From Sipunculus nudus (lineage: Eukaryota > Annelida > Sipuncula > Golfingiida > Sipunculidae), in NCBI GenBank assembly GCA_026874595.1, contig CM049306.1, forward strand, positions 83,542,142-83,606,141: a stretch of 64,000 nt of DNA. The letters are read 5' to 3'. Positions 39,020 to 51,014 of the stretch are shown here, piece after piece. Below the pieces are notes generated by a model. It worked only from the letters and a program-made list of their open reading frames with translations. It searched no databases and was not told where the DNA came from. Each line of letters starts with the position of its first letter. The stretch's first letter is position 1. The translations under genes were made by a program, and so were the position numbers.

Positions 39020-40033
39020 TCTCACATGGATGTATATCTGTAATGTCTCAGTTATAAATTTAAACTGGAAAAGTACGTAGTACCTTTGCAAGTATGGTAA
39101 GACCAATCTCATGCAGGACTCAGGGATCATCAGGGCATATCATTATACAATGTTTCATAACAATCCACTCAGTGATTCCTGAGAAATAAGCTCCCGAGGT
39201 TTTTTTCCTATTCTAAGCTCTGTGACCTTGAAAAATAAGTCAAGGTCACCCATATTTGAACCTGACCATGGTTTTGTTAATATGCATCAGCACTGAAGAA
39301 ATGAAACTCCTATGCTGAATACCTTTGAAGATATCCTGCTTATAAGGTCAAAGTTGAAAAATCCAATAAAAATTCATTTAAAATCAGAAATTGTATTTGG
39401 CACCCCCAAGCTTGTGCAGCAGGTACAGACCATCAGTCCCAATGATCATAGTAAGTTTTGTGAAAATCCACTCAATGGTTCCTGAGAAATTAGCTTCTAA
39501 GTGTTTTTCTATAATCAGCTCTAAAACATAGAAAAATTGGTCAAGGTCACCCATTTTTGAACTTGACTGAGATTTTGTTAATATGCATCAGCATTGAAGA
39601 AATGAAGTTCCTGTGTTAAACACCTTTGGAGATATCCTGCTCACAAGGCCAAAGTTGAAAAATCCGATAAAAATTGATTAAAAATCAGAAATTGTAGGTG
39701 GCGAAACCAAACTTGTGCAGCAGGTACAAGACATCAGTCCCAATGATCATGGTAAGTTTTGTAAATCCACCAAATGGTTCCTAAGAAATTAGCTTCTAAC
39801 TGTTTATCTATAATCAGATCTAAAACGTAGAAAAATAGGTCAAGGTCACCCATCTTTGAACTTGACTGAGATTTTGTCAATATAAATCTTCACCGAAGAA
39901 ATAAAAATTCTGCAGTGAATCCTTTTAGAGATATCCCACTCACAAGGTAAAAGTGAACGGACGCCGGACGGACGGACAGACAGCTTGGGTGACGACAATA
40001 GCCCATCAGCCTAAGGGCTGAGGGCTAAAAAAA
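39020..40033 (+). mobile_element. Helitron-like non-autonomous element, family A (copy 1, three cores)
   Basis: Near the 5' end, cagttataaatttaaa (39048-39063) matches 47807-47822 in the nested copy. Three core repeats of about 300 bp follow, with caaggtcaccca marking each at 39241, 39542 and 39841. Next comes an ACGG-type microsatellite (39959-39981), then a 3' unique end, agcttgggtgacgacaat. The terminal hairpin at 40000-40026 has arms AGCCC-a-T-CAGCC and GGCTG-A-GGGCT with loop TAAG (11 pairs, one bulge), and a run of A follows at once. No protein is encoded. The layout matches pearl-like bivalve elements. The 5' boundary is approximate. Confidence 0.75.
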
Positions 40034-43000
40034 TGGAAATCATCAAACCTAGGTAGGTCCACCCATATGGTAATTTTTTTTACCCAAATATTAATTTTGA
40101 AATAAACTCATTAACCAATATAAGTCTCCCTGTCCTATGAGGGGAGGCTTAAAAAGTATAATGATGTATAAAAAAGTCTTTCCTAAGAAAAAGGGAAAAT
40201 TCTTCTTTTTTTCTTATTTTATTAAGTGGCATCATTGCAGAAACTACATACTGGTCATGATGAACTGAGGTTCCCCTTTCCTGACATTAAGGATTCTGAA
40301 CACAGGATGTGCTGCTCACATCAGTCATGTGCTGACCCCATTAATCTTTCCAGGCAAGTCCAGTGAACAACTGGTGTTATACAAGGTGATGGCATGCAAC
40401 CCCCTGTAACCGGCCTGTAACCTTCTGGAAGCAAGTACCTACTTCACCCCTCTCTGTCACTCCAACAGCAAATTCAGCTCCACTTCTTACCAAAGTTATA
40501 GTCATGAGCTTACTTGTTCTAGCAGAGATTCCTAGCTCAGAACTCTGTCAGATGGATGCAATGGGATTGTGATCTTTTAACTGGTTCATAAAATCTGCAC
40601 TCTATCATATTTATGTTTTATTGAAATAAATAATATTTTCTTCATTATAATAATAATTTTCACTGATGAGAAGTAGGTCCTAATTCATATGACAAATATC
40701 ATTAGTTATTTGGTCAAACATTTTATAATTACAAAATAATAAGTATAACAATTCAAATTGATGTATAATTTTTCATTCAAATCCTTCAATTTTTCTCTTT
40801 CCTGTTCCTTTTAAATCACATCATAGAGTAATTAGTCCTTTATCTGTTCAGTATAGAAAGCCTCTTGTGTGCAAGGGAAAATATAAAGTTTAACTTTATT
40901 GAAAAGTGACTGAATACTTGTCATTTACTTGAAATATCTAAATCTTGAACAAATATTCTGTGAAGATGTCCAGGCCACTTTGAAAAAATCATATCTAATG
41001 CCTATAATTTACTCGTATACTATGACATCTATCACAAGTTGACCCATATTCTTAAAACATCTCTATGAGGAACACAGACATAATTATCATCTTTAACACA
41101 ATTGCTTCATGGCCTTTAGGAGAAAATACAAGATCTTACAAAGTAAGGAAATGCTTTCTTTCCGTACTTGCAGGACAGCTGTATCATGAGCTTGCATGTA
41201 CACACCTTTAAAAAAGGACCTCTTTTTGTGATATTTTTTGCCATGAAAAGGACCCAGGTTCTTAACATCTTCCATTATATGGTTCTCTGATTATTATCTT
41301 ATTTTTCTTCACTTTCATTTTGTATCATTTTTGTAATTTTAAGGAACAGTATTTGTGGCCTGAAGGACTTGCATTGTCCTTGAAGCAGACACTTTGGTCT
41401 GAAGCTGATGAGTGACTTTTCATGAAATCTGTTGACAAATTATTTCACACTAGTCTGTTTTATTACATTTAAGTATGATGTTTTGTTAATTTTCATCTAA
41501 AGGGAGCATCCCCCCCCCTCCCAAGACACCATAACATTATCACCACCTTTATCTCAAACTGGTTTATGAAATCTAAATATAGGTTATCAGGTTTGCAAAT
41601 GAACATCACAATACAGTAATGGATAAATATATTTATCTATATTTTCCAAAATAAGATTTTCTGTTTTGTTCCCAAGTCTTTAAAATAACCTGATGTAAAT
41701 AACTATTCAATTTTCTAAAAGATTAAATGAAGTGGAAAGGTAGGGGCCTGCCAAGCATGCTGGTTTGACGGGTCTTGGACATCAGCGGTAGGTGCTCCTT
41801 CTGCAACCAGAGGGCTAAAACATTAAATTACCTATACTCTATAGCAGCTAGAAGGCTACAACAATTATAGCTGTTTTTTTATATTCATAGAAATCATCAG
41901 CTTTCTGGAAGCCAAGTGTTTAATAGAAAACTCAGGTATATACCCTATAAAAATCACATTCTCATGAAAAAATGTGCAATGGTGAAATAAAACCATTATT
42001 TGTCACTTGAAGGACAAAAAATATTTCTTTGATCCCTATTAAAAAGTATGACTATCTTATAAATAAAAACAATTTTTTCATTCTTTTTCTAACATGAAAA
42101 CTGTCAACTTACCTTGTTCAGTATGGAGACAAATGAAGAAACCTGGTCTGACATTCTCTCTTTAAAGGACTCCTCTAATCTAAAGCATCCCGTAAGGTTC
42201 TGCATTATACTCACAGGCTCTGAGTCTTATAGTTCAGTCTCCTGACCTTTACCGAGTCCCCAATCCCCTCAGACAAAATACAAAACTCCTTAAATCTCTC
42301 TGAGTTGTCACAAACTATGTTTGATACCACAAACTTTAGGAGGAAATGGCTTTGAGATTTATTCCACAACACAAAGAATTAAATACTGAAGTCTTTCACA
42401 TGCCATATCTCATGGGAAGCAGGATACAAGAGACTGTTTCTACAGTTTGGCTATACACAAGAGTCAAAGGCCGAGTGCATGTCTGCCATCTTTTAACATA
42501 ATCGTCTGTTCTCTTCTTTGATCCAAAATGGGGTTCTTGTTCCCTAAAGGGGATTCCATTCGTGATGCCACAATTGGCACCAACCTTTCTGGGTGAAAAC
42601 TGATACATTATCTATGAAGTAATGGTCCATAAAAGGACTTAAATCAAACAACTCAGACTCTACTCTTTGCATGAGTAGTCCTAAGAGAGAAAATCCAGAG
42701 CAGGCCAGGTTTCTTCAAACAGAAGCTTTTATTTGAGTGGGAATTCCAGTATCAACAGAGTCACATTAAACTGCGGTTAGAAAAACAGTTGTATAATAAA
42801 TGTAAAGGGTGGTTTTCATGCTTTACCCCAACGCAGCCTTTTATCTCAGCAAGAGCCGGTATACTGAAATGTTATGCTCCTCTCACAAGTGTCATCTGAC
42901 AAGTGTCCCCACATCGACTGCTCATATAATGTTTGCTTTACAGTTCTCCTCATCTGAGCCATTCTATATATATGCGGCAGATTTGTTTATATTGAACCTT

Positions 43001-44768
43001 GAAGCAGAATGAAGGATTGTAGGATTTTGTCATCTCACTACATGTCTTGCATCATCTACAAGTCCGTTTAAGGCTGTCTTTTGGTGGTGAAAAGAATTCT
43101 CTTCCATGCTTCAATTTGTATTTATCTACCCTTCCTGGACATTTGAATGTTCCATGCTGTTTTCAAATTGACTCAATTCATGTTCTATCAAAGATAGATG
43201 TAGCCATTAACTGAGCAAATGAAACCATGAGCTCCACAAGGGGCCTGTTAACAGCTGTGCACAGTTCAATCTACCGTGCTTAAATGATCTGAACACCAGT
43301 AGCAGTTGTATGGCAATTCCCAATCCAGCGGTCAGTCTGAGCCAGTCATTTATGGAACCTTCACCTGGCTGACTTGTCCAGCACCCCCTCCAAGGTTCAC
43401 GCCCTGATTGAGAATGGCAAGTGGCCAGATAGAATGCCAGTTTTGTGCCATTACTGTCATGCTGATCAAACTCTGCTGCCAGTAAGAGCATCTAGTCATC
43501 ACTGATGTTCCCCTGTATACCCAAGGTGGTTAAAACTCCACAGCATAAGGGGATATAAACCTAGGGTTTATTATGTACCATTGGTCTTTCCTTGTCATAA
43601 TAAAACAAATCTGTAGCAAGTGGCCATGTCAGCAATGAATTGAACTGCTGACACCGTCTACCAACTCCTGAAATGGACCACTCAGGCAATAAATAAGGTT
43701 CATTTGTTGCCTGCCTTGTTGTGCAACATGTAGTGGACCACGGCTCATGTCAAACACAGATGGAAATCACAGGAATATGTCATTCCAACAAAGTCTCTGT
43801 CTGCCTACTGCTATGAATTCATTTGTCTAAACATCCCCTGTGATCAGTTCTGGAGTCACCTAAAACTGCAGCAGCAAGTCCTGGTGTAATGCATTATATA
43901 CACTTTAAATGAAAACCTCTTTTACCTCAATGTTTTGCCAGAGAGACTAGTGATTCAATCTGCCCTTTGTCAGAAAAAGAAAGCTGGTAAACAGATCATA
44001 CCATTTGAGAGCAGTTTTGATTTCTTTTTTATGAGGAGGCTAGTATATTGTTGGCGTCTAGACTTAATCCTGTTTCCTCATCATTGATCAAACCAAGAGT
44101 TTCAATTCTGGCAGGTTTTCTTTAATTGAAGGAAGGAGTGTTTCCATGTGAACTGGAAAATGCTACTGCCAGAAATGGCTTCCTCTAATCTAAATAAAAA
44201 TACCATTTTGACATGCAATCCCACAATGATGGTTAAATTACAAGAAATAATTGTTTTCCTCCTGCATCAGGACTGGTACAACATATGCTATTAGTCCCCC
44301 GAAAAAAACTCTAAAAAAACTGGCTGTAGATGTCAAAACATAAAAAGAGCTTTAATATGAGCTGAATGAAACATGTCAGAAATTAAATCAGTGTCTTGAA
44401 TGAAGCAGCAGATTAAAAAAATATTAAAACTCAAAGAGAATAAAGTAATTATTTTCTACATGACATTTTGTGTTGATTTGGGATTGGGAAAACCATATGA
44501 TCTTTATTAATATCTTCTGTAAAATCTAAAACAAATCTCCATTCATCAACCTAACTACATTTGTAAAAACATTATCCTCAGCTTTTGAATTTATGGAAGT
44601 AGCCTCATTTTATCATGTATAAGGAGTAATGATTTGCATTAATCTTCTTCAACATTTTACTTTACAAAGAATATGTAAAACACAGAAAACTGTGATCAGT
44701 AATATATGGATGTTAAGTAGCATATTCATGGGTTTCTGATAAAAAAAAGGGCAACCATTACATGCAAT

Positions 44769-44772
<4 letters not shown>
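40034..44772. other. Non-coding stretch, nothing firm
   Basis: About 4.7 kb. A poly-C/CT run lies at 41511-41521. Minus-strand frames at 42396-42608 and 43207-43491 start with ATG but show no domain or motif. Confidence 0.5.

Positions 44773-44817
<45 letters not shown>
44773..44817. repeat. (TA)n microsatellite
   Basis: About 22 TA units. A minus-strand frame at 44649-44987 runs through it (poly-YI) and is an artefact. Confidence 0.97.
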
Positions 44818-44820
<3 letters not shown>

Positions 44821-47390
44821 CATACTGAATGTCTGAACGAATCTATGGTATCGTTACAACTGAATCGTGGTTTAAAAACTAGATTAATAAAACAATATTT
44901 TTTATAAGAAAACAATAATTTCATCCAAAAGTAGATGTAATAACAGCATTTTGATAAAATTATGATGAAACTAAATAAGCCGGACATTGTTCACAAAAAT
45001 AGTTTGCAGATGAATGGACAGCACAGAGATAGCTGCTCTGGCAATGTGCAGCTTAGCACCTTGATATATATTAACTACTTTACTTTGAAAAATACTTATG
45101 GTTGCATGTCTCCAATAAAACTATCAAAATGAAGTCAAATATTTCATAAAATTTCTCAAATCCATACTCATGGTCTTTTTATTTCAGTGTAAAACTAAGA
45201 AATTTAAATTAAATGAGGTAAATTTCAACATCTGTATTTGTTTTCAATATGATGGAAAACCTATATCCTTTAACAGCCAAATAAATTCTGTAATAAAATG
45301 TAATTAAAAATGTCCAGACTGTAGTATGCTTTAACCCTTTAAATTATCTTTTAATGCATATCTAGCAATCAATCTCAGACTCAACAAACAAAACCTTTTC
45401 CCTTGGTACTAATCAATTTAGTATGTCCCTCTACAGACAAATTCTTGTTCAATCCCTCATAAAACTGAGACATGAATGATAAGGCAAAGAGAATTATAAA
45501 TAGGATTTAGAATGGTGGTTCTATAAAGGAAAGGCAAAAAAGCAGAGCGTAAGGAAGTAACATTTACAGTACTTACTGTAACTTAGGAGCGGTCAATCAG
45601 GATCAATAGCCTTTTATTTAGGCAATTAATTTATTCATCATTTTGCTACCTTTGACAAACTATGTGATAAAAGGTGTAATGTGGTGATACAATTGTGCGT
45701 GATATATGTGATTGATTCCATGCATTAGACCTTAACAACTGCTTTATTAGCTTCAGTGACCAAATCTAAAGGTTACTGGGTCATGATACTTTCAAATGGG
45801 CATGTTATGTGTGTATCCACATGGATGAGCATACTTTAAGTCAATCAAGTCCAGCAGGAAACCTCGAGCTCAGATTTTTACTACAACAGAAAATCCATAT
45901 CCTGGTGAGGGTAGTTGTATTCAGGGACCTCCGAGAGAGGGGAGTTGTTATAACGAGGGAACGCGGTGTTGGTTTCTTCATCTGATAATTACTTCCATCC
46001 TACCTGCTGACTTCACTTCCTCTTCCCATCCTGTATTCCTGATCTTATTTCCCACTTGAAATAATCACACTCTCCCCGTTTCAGTATTTTTCCCAGGCCA
46101 CAACACTGTAGCTACTTTCAGCTGGAATGTCACCACGTACTGCAGTCTTAATAGATAAAACTGCACCCCCTACCATTAGCTCACCTGCCAATTACTGGCT
46201 TGTGCACTTCTAAGAATAAAAAAGAATGAAATATATTAAAAGAAATGCTGTTACACAGATAGCAGATCTAGGGTCTCCAATCATATATTATTGATTGACA
46301 GACCTGTCAAGTTCCCAGTATGATACTGAAACTAATTAAGGTCAGGGATACAGAATTCACTCAATATCGACAAACTACAGGAACTTTTACCGCCAGTACG
46401 ACTCATGACAGTTAATCAATAAAAGTTATCGACAATGTTAGCTGAAGATGCAGTCCCCAACCCAACAATGCACAAGTGTAAAACCATGAAAACATTCTTG
46501 AGACTATACATATCAACTCTTGTGACAACATAAAAAGTATGGATAAGAGCTTTGCTACTAGATGTAGTCAATTTGTCCTGAACAAAATGGCATGTAAATA
46601 GTCTCAACAGTGTATTTTATTCTACATTTTATTCTCAAGTGAATGTAATCATTAATAATTTTGCAGTCTGAACAATAAATCAAACCCAAACTCTTGGTTC
46701 GTGCCTTTTTTATTCATGTGACTTCTAACTCGGCCCTTAAATAAGTGGCTGGAAAACACTGTAATAGAGCAACCATTTCAATGTCAGTCAATTTTTTATT
46801 TAAATACTGATTAACTGGAAGAACTGAATATTGTAACTTAATTGTTTGCCTTTAACCTTTTAACAATAAGTGATACATTGATATAACCAAACGATACCAG
46901 ATGGTTTCCCTGATAATGTATAATCTTGTAATGCATTAAATCAAACAATATATGCCCTGTGCATTACAGTGATCTGTCTGGTGTATACAGCATAACAGTC
47001 AGTAATTGACATGCTTGTTATGGCATAAATTGCTAGATATAGCAAATCCTTCTAGATTTTAAGATGTCTCAGAACTAAGCGACTTTGCTTTACTTTTGTT
47101 TATAATATTTAAACAGATAAATGTGCACATACCTTTCACATAATTTTGTGTACTTATAAGATGGCCTTGATAAAGTGTACCTCATGGAAGCAAACCATAA
47201 ACAATACAAGACTAGGTTGGCAGCTCTGCAGGCTGAGGTCATGCATTAATTTCTGTAATGATTTTTGACCAATACTTGTTTGTTGGTTGGTTCTTTGCTA
47301 CTTAAAAGTGATAATATTTAAGTTGTTTATTAATTTTCATAAAATCCTATTAATGATCATATTAATCAAGATCACAATTCAGATAGAAAA
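44818..47390. other. Non-coding stretch, nothing firm
   Basis: No arrays or element ends. gttataacgagggaacgc at 45948-45965 recalls TIR motifs of Tc1/pogo-type MITEs, but no paired end was found. Confidence 0.5.
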
Positions 47391-49053
47391 CTAGATGTGT
47401 CCGAACGACACGAATGCCCCCGCCTGGGGCAAATTAGAAACATTTGTTAAAATTTGTAAATTTTTTTAAGTTCAGGAGGCGTCGTATGGTCAAAAATAGG
47501 TCAACAAGGGTAAAATGCAAACTTGATCTGTAACGGGTCATTATCAAGCAACGCACCAAAAATCAGGCCAGTATCTGCAGGCATTGTGAAAAAAAGTCCA
47601 TACATGTGCATTTTTCATTAAAAAAATTTCTGTCTTTCATGAAATTTTTTATGTTTAGGATCTGTCATATGGTGAAAAATAGGTCAACTGGGACGAAACG
47701 CAAAATCGATGTGTAAGTGGTCATTATGCGCCCACAGACCAAACATTAGGCCAGTATCTGTAAGCATTGCATTGCGAAACTAGAATCTTAGCAAAAGCTG
47801 ATAATCAGTTATAAATTTAAATTTAAATCCGATAAAAATTGATTAAAAAATCAGAAATTGCAGGTAGTGCCACCAAAATTGTGCAGCACATACAGAGTCA
47901 CCATCTGTCCCAATGATCATAGTAAGTTTTGTGAAAATCCACACAATGATTCCTGAAATATAATCTTCTGAGTGTTTATCTATAATCAGCTCTAAAATGT
48001 AGAAAAATGGGTCATGGTCACCCATCTTCGAACTTGACCTAGATTTTATCAATATACATCTTCACTGATGAAATAAAATTCCAACGGTGAATCCTTTTAG
48101 AGATATCCTGCTCACAAGTAAAAGTTAACAGAAGCGGGACAGACGGACGCTGGACAGACAGCTAGACAGACGAACAGACGGAGAGCTTGGGTGACGACAA
48201 TAGCCCATCAGCCTATGAGCTGAGGGCTAAAAATGGCTGTACATGTACATTTGTCATGAAAATTTATATTTTTCATGAAATTTTCTATGTTTAGGAGCCA
48301 TAAAACAATCAAAAGTAGGTCAACAGGGACGAAACGCAAACTCCATCTGTAACTGGTCAATATCTGTCCACACATAAAAAATCAGGGCGGTATCTGCAGG
48401 CACTGGGGAAAAATTCTGTACACACGCATTTGTTATGAAAATTTCTATTTTTCATGAAACTTTCTATGTTCAGGAGCAGTCAAATGGTCAAAAATAGGTC
48501 AACTGGGACAAAACAAGAACTTGATCTGTAACTGGTCATTATCTGCCCACACACCAAAAATCAGGTCGTATCTGCAAGCTTTGCGAAAAAAAAGTCCGTA
48601 CATGTGCACTTGTCATGGAAATTTATATTTTTTTTAATGAAATTTTCTATGTTAGGGCACCGTCAAACAGTCAAAAGTAGGTCAACTGAGACAAATCGTG
48701 AACTTAAACTGTAACTGGTCAATATCTGCCCACACACCAAAAATCAGGCCAATATCTACAGGCAATGTGAAAAAAAGTCCGTACATGTGTATTTGTCATG
48801 AAAATTTATATTTTGCATGAAATTTTCTAAGTTAAGGAGCCGTAAAACAGTCAAAAGTTGGTCAACTGGGACGAAACGCAAACTCCATCTGTAACTGGTC
48901 ATTATGCCAACACACCAAAAATTTGGCCAATATCTGCTGGCATTGCAAAAAAAAGTCCGTACAACTGTTTGATTTCAGAATGATGGAAGGACGGAATGAC
49001 GGACATGGGTAAAACTATCTGCCCCGGCCACTTTGTGGCGGGGGCATAAAAAT
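47391..49053 (+). mobile_element. Helitron-like non-autonomous element, family B (six cores)
   Basis: The 5' end carries gatgtgtccgaacgacacg and then ATGCCCCCGCC (47414-47424). Six core repeats of 179-183 bp follow, marked by 'ggtcaac(t)ggga' at about 47499, 47682, 48318, 48497, 48680 and 48860. A degenerate ACGG microsatellite (48985-49004) leads to the terminal hairpin at 49020-49046: TGCCCCGGCCAC, loop TTT, GTGGCGGGGGCA, 11 of 12 paired, then TAAAAATA. GGCGGGGGCAT (49037-49047) is the exact 11-bp inverse of the 5' motif. A family A element interrupts the second core. No coding sequence. The repeats are pearl-like and the inverted match resembles HINE subterminal repeats. Confidence 0.8.
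47780..48235 (+). mobile_element. Family A element nested inside family B (one core)
   Basis: The host core is cut in the A-run after gcattgcgaaa (47769-47779) and resumes after 48229 with atggctgtacatg. The insert starts ctagaatcttagcaaaagc, has one 300-bp core matching 39360-39960, an expanded GACGG/CAGACG tract (48138-48180), and the hairpin at 48202-48228 (AGCCC-a-T-CAGC, loop CTATGA, GCTG-A-GGGCT), then AAAAA. Because the host repeat is known, this copy fixes both ends of family A. It shows that A moved after the B array formed and that it entered an A/T run. Confidence 0.75.
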
Positions 49054-50948
49054 AATATGCTCCATTATAATACAGCTATTTCTTTTCTTTGCAGCCTCTT
49101 TAAACTGTTTTTGAATGGGACATTTGATACTGGTGGAAGGTAATGCACCTGCCCTCTGAATAGGAATTGGTTATGCCTATGCTATTCCACATCAACAACA
49201 ACAAAGATTTTTCGTAGAAAGGCCTCATGGCCCAAAGTACAAATAACGTAAGTAACATAATTTGTCATTGCTTTAAATTTCTGTCAATATGTGATAATTT
49301 ATGTTAAAAGATATAAAATACATGTTGTAGAAAAGAATAACACTGATAAACACTGTTGTATATTTTTATCATTTCCAATTACACATAAATTACAGTGTTC
49401 AGTAAATATATTAATTGAAAGTGCTACTTTATGAAATATTATTTTTTAAATGTTTTCCTCTCTTACCCTGTTTACTTGAAACAAATATTTACCTAAATCA
49501 GATTGTAACCTGTGATTCTGTATCCTCAAAATCTGGATAAGCCCAAATTTATAATGCCACATCATTATATGCAAGACATATTCCTTAGTATAAACTCAAC
49601 TTCTATTGTAAATTTTTAATAAAAAACTGTCACCTCTCCCATTCATTATCAGCAACTAAAGACTTCTTGATGTACTGAGGTTTTACAACTATACAAAGTA
49701 AATACATCTGTTTTTATGCAGTTTGCACCTGAATCCTGGTCCATCAAACCTTTCTTCCTGTAACAGATGGTTCAGTGACTTTAATATATATGCTACAAAA
49801 TACTTGCTTTCCCTCAACATGTGATTCAGTGACGATTTAAAACAGTCTGGCAGCCTGCATGTGTTAATCAGTACAATACCGGCGATCTGATGTATAATGT
49901 TAAAGGCCATCCATACCTTATCAGTTGTTTTGTCCTTCAATTCTCCAGGTCCTTCTGAGGATCAGAACATTCTACAGCCAGCTGAATAATGACCAGATGC
50001 TCAAAGTTTTAAGGTATAAATAGCTAGACACTGGTGTTCCCATCTGAATTAATACTGCATCATCCAGCTGTCTTACTTTATATCGTAAACAGACTGAGAG
50101 AGTAAGAAATGTATACCACCCAACCTGTAATGAATATCAAGTATGATTATACAAAACAACAGTCTGCGTGTTTACCTACCATCTATTATTAAACAAGAAT
50201 GGGTGCTACATATGGTTTTTGTTGACTCCTTCCCAGCATCCCCTTGTCTCATTTACCAGAACCCTGGAAGCTCATCTGAGAATACAACAAACAACAATCT
50301 TCCGTCTGCATGAGATCATATGTATCAGCTACACACAATCTGGTTCAGAGTCTTCAGGGACAGACTTAATTTTCAGCATTTTCATTGTTTTAACAAAGTG
50401 ATCCTTAAATGTCAAATTAAGATTTGTAAAGGGGACCAATAGTTATACACAATGACACATAATCATTGCATCAAAACTTTTTACATACTGTCACTGATCA
50501 CTCTAAATCTTTGTTCTTTAGTTTTTAGGTGATCAGTCCAACAGGCATTAGCCTGCACGGACAGGGCTACCCAATGCTCAGACCACTAGCATATCCCGAC
50601 CAGCAGGAGAGCTTCCAGTAGAAAATCTCATGCCAGACTTGAAAGCTGATCACAGAGAACCAGATGGGAACTTAATTGCCTTTTTGGTTTTCCATTTCCT
50701 GTCCAGGCAAGGGAATCCCAGGAAGAAAAGGCCAACAACTGTTGATCAAATCCCAGCATCCACTGCCATGAGTGCTCAATCAGATTGTCGGTTAATTGGC
50801 AGACACTCTAGATCAAATCTGGATTTGTCCATTTAATTCATGGAATCCTTCCATATACATGAAACTCCTAATCTGGTCGATTCCAACCAAAAGACATGCA
50901 GTTAAATACCGCTTTTTGCCTACAGAACAGACTTTAAAAAATAACACT
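49054..50948. other. Non-coding stretch, nothing recognised
   Basis: Frames at 49689-49940 (minus), 50168-50401 and 50630-50836 are short and match no family. No repeats supported. Confidence 0.5.
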
Positions 50949-50996
50949 TAAGTAGGATGAGTCTTTAATTAATAAGTAGGTTGAGTCTTTAATTAT
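50949..50996 (+). repeat. 24-bp tandem duplication
   Basis: taagtagg(a/t)tgagtctttaatt occurs twice with one substitution. A 14-bp palindrome, TATACAGCTGTATA, follows at 51001-51014. Confidence 0.85.
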
Positions 50997-51014
50997 AATA
51001 TATACAGCTGTATA

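Noticed and set aside
38862-39130. Frames rich in IYIYIY on both strands (also at 29248, 34342 and 44649)
   Set aside because: Direct translation of TA microsatellites.
45948-45965. MITE end (gttataacgagggaacgc)
   Set aside because: No matching opposite end or CAGT terminus found nearby.
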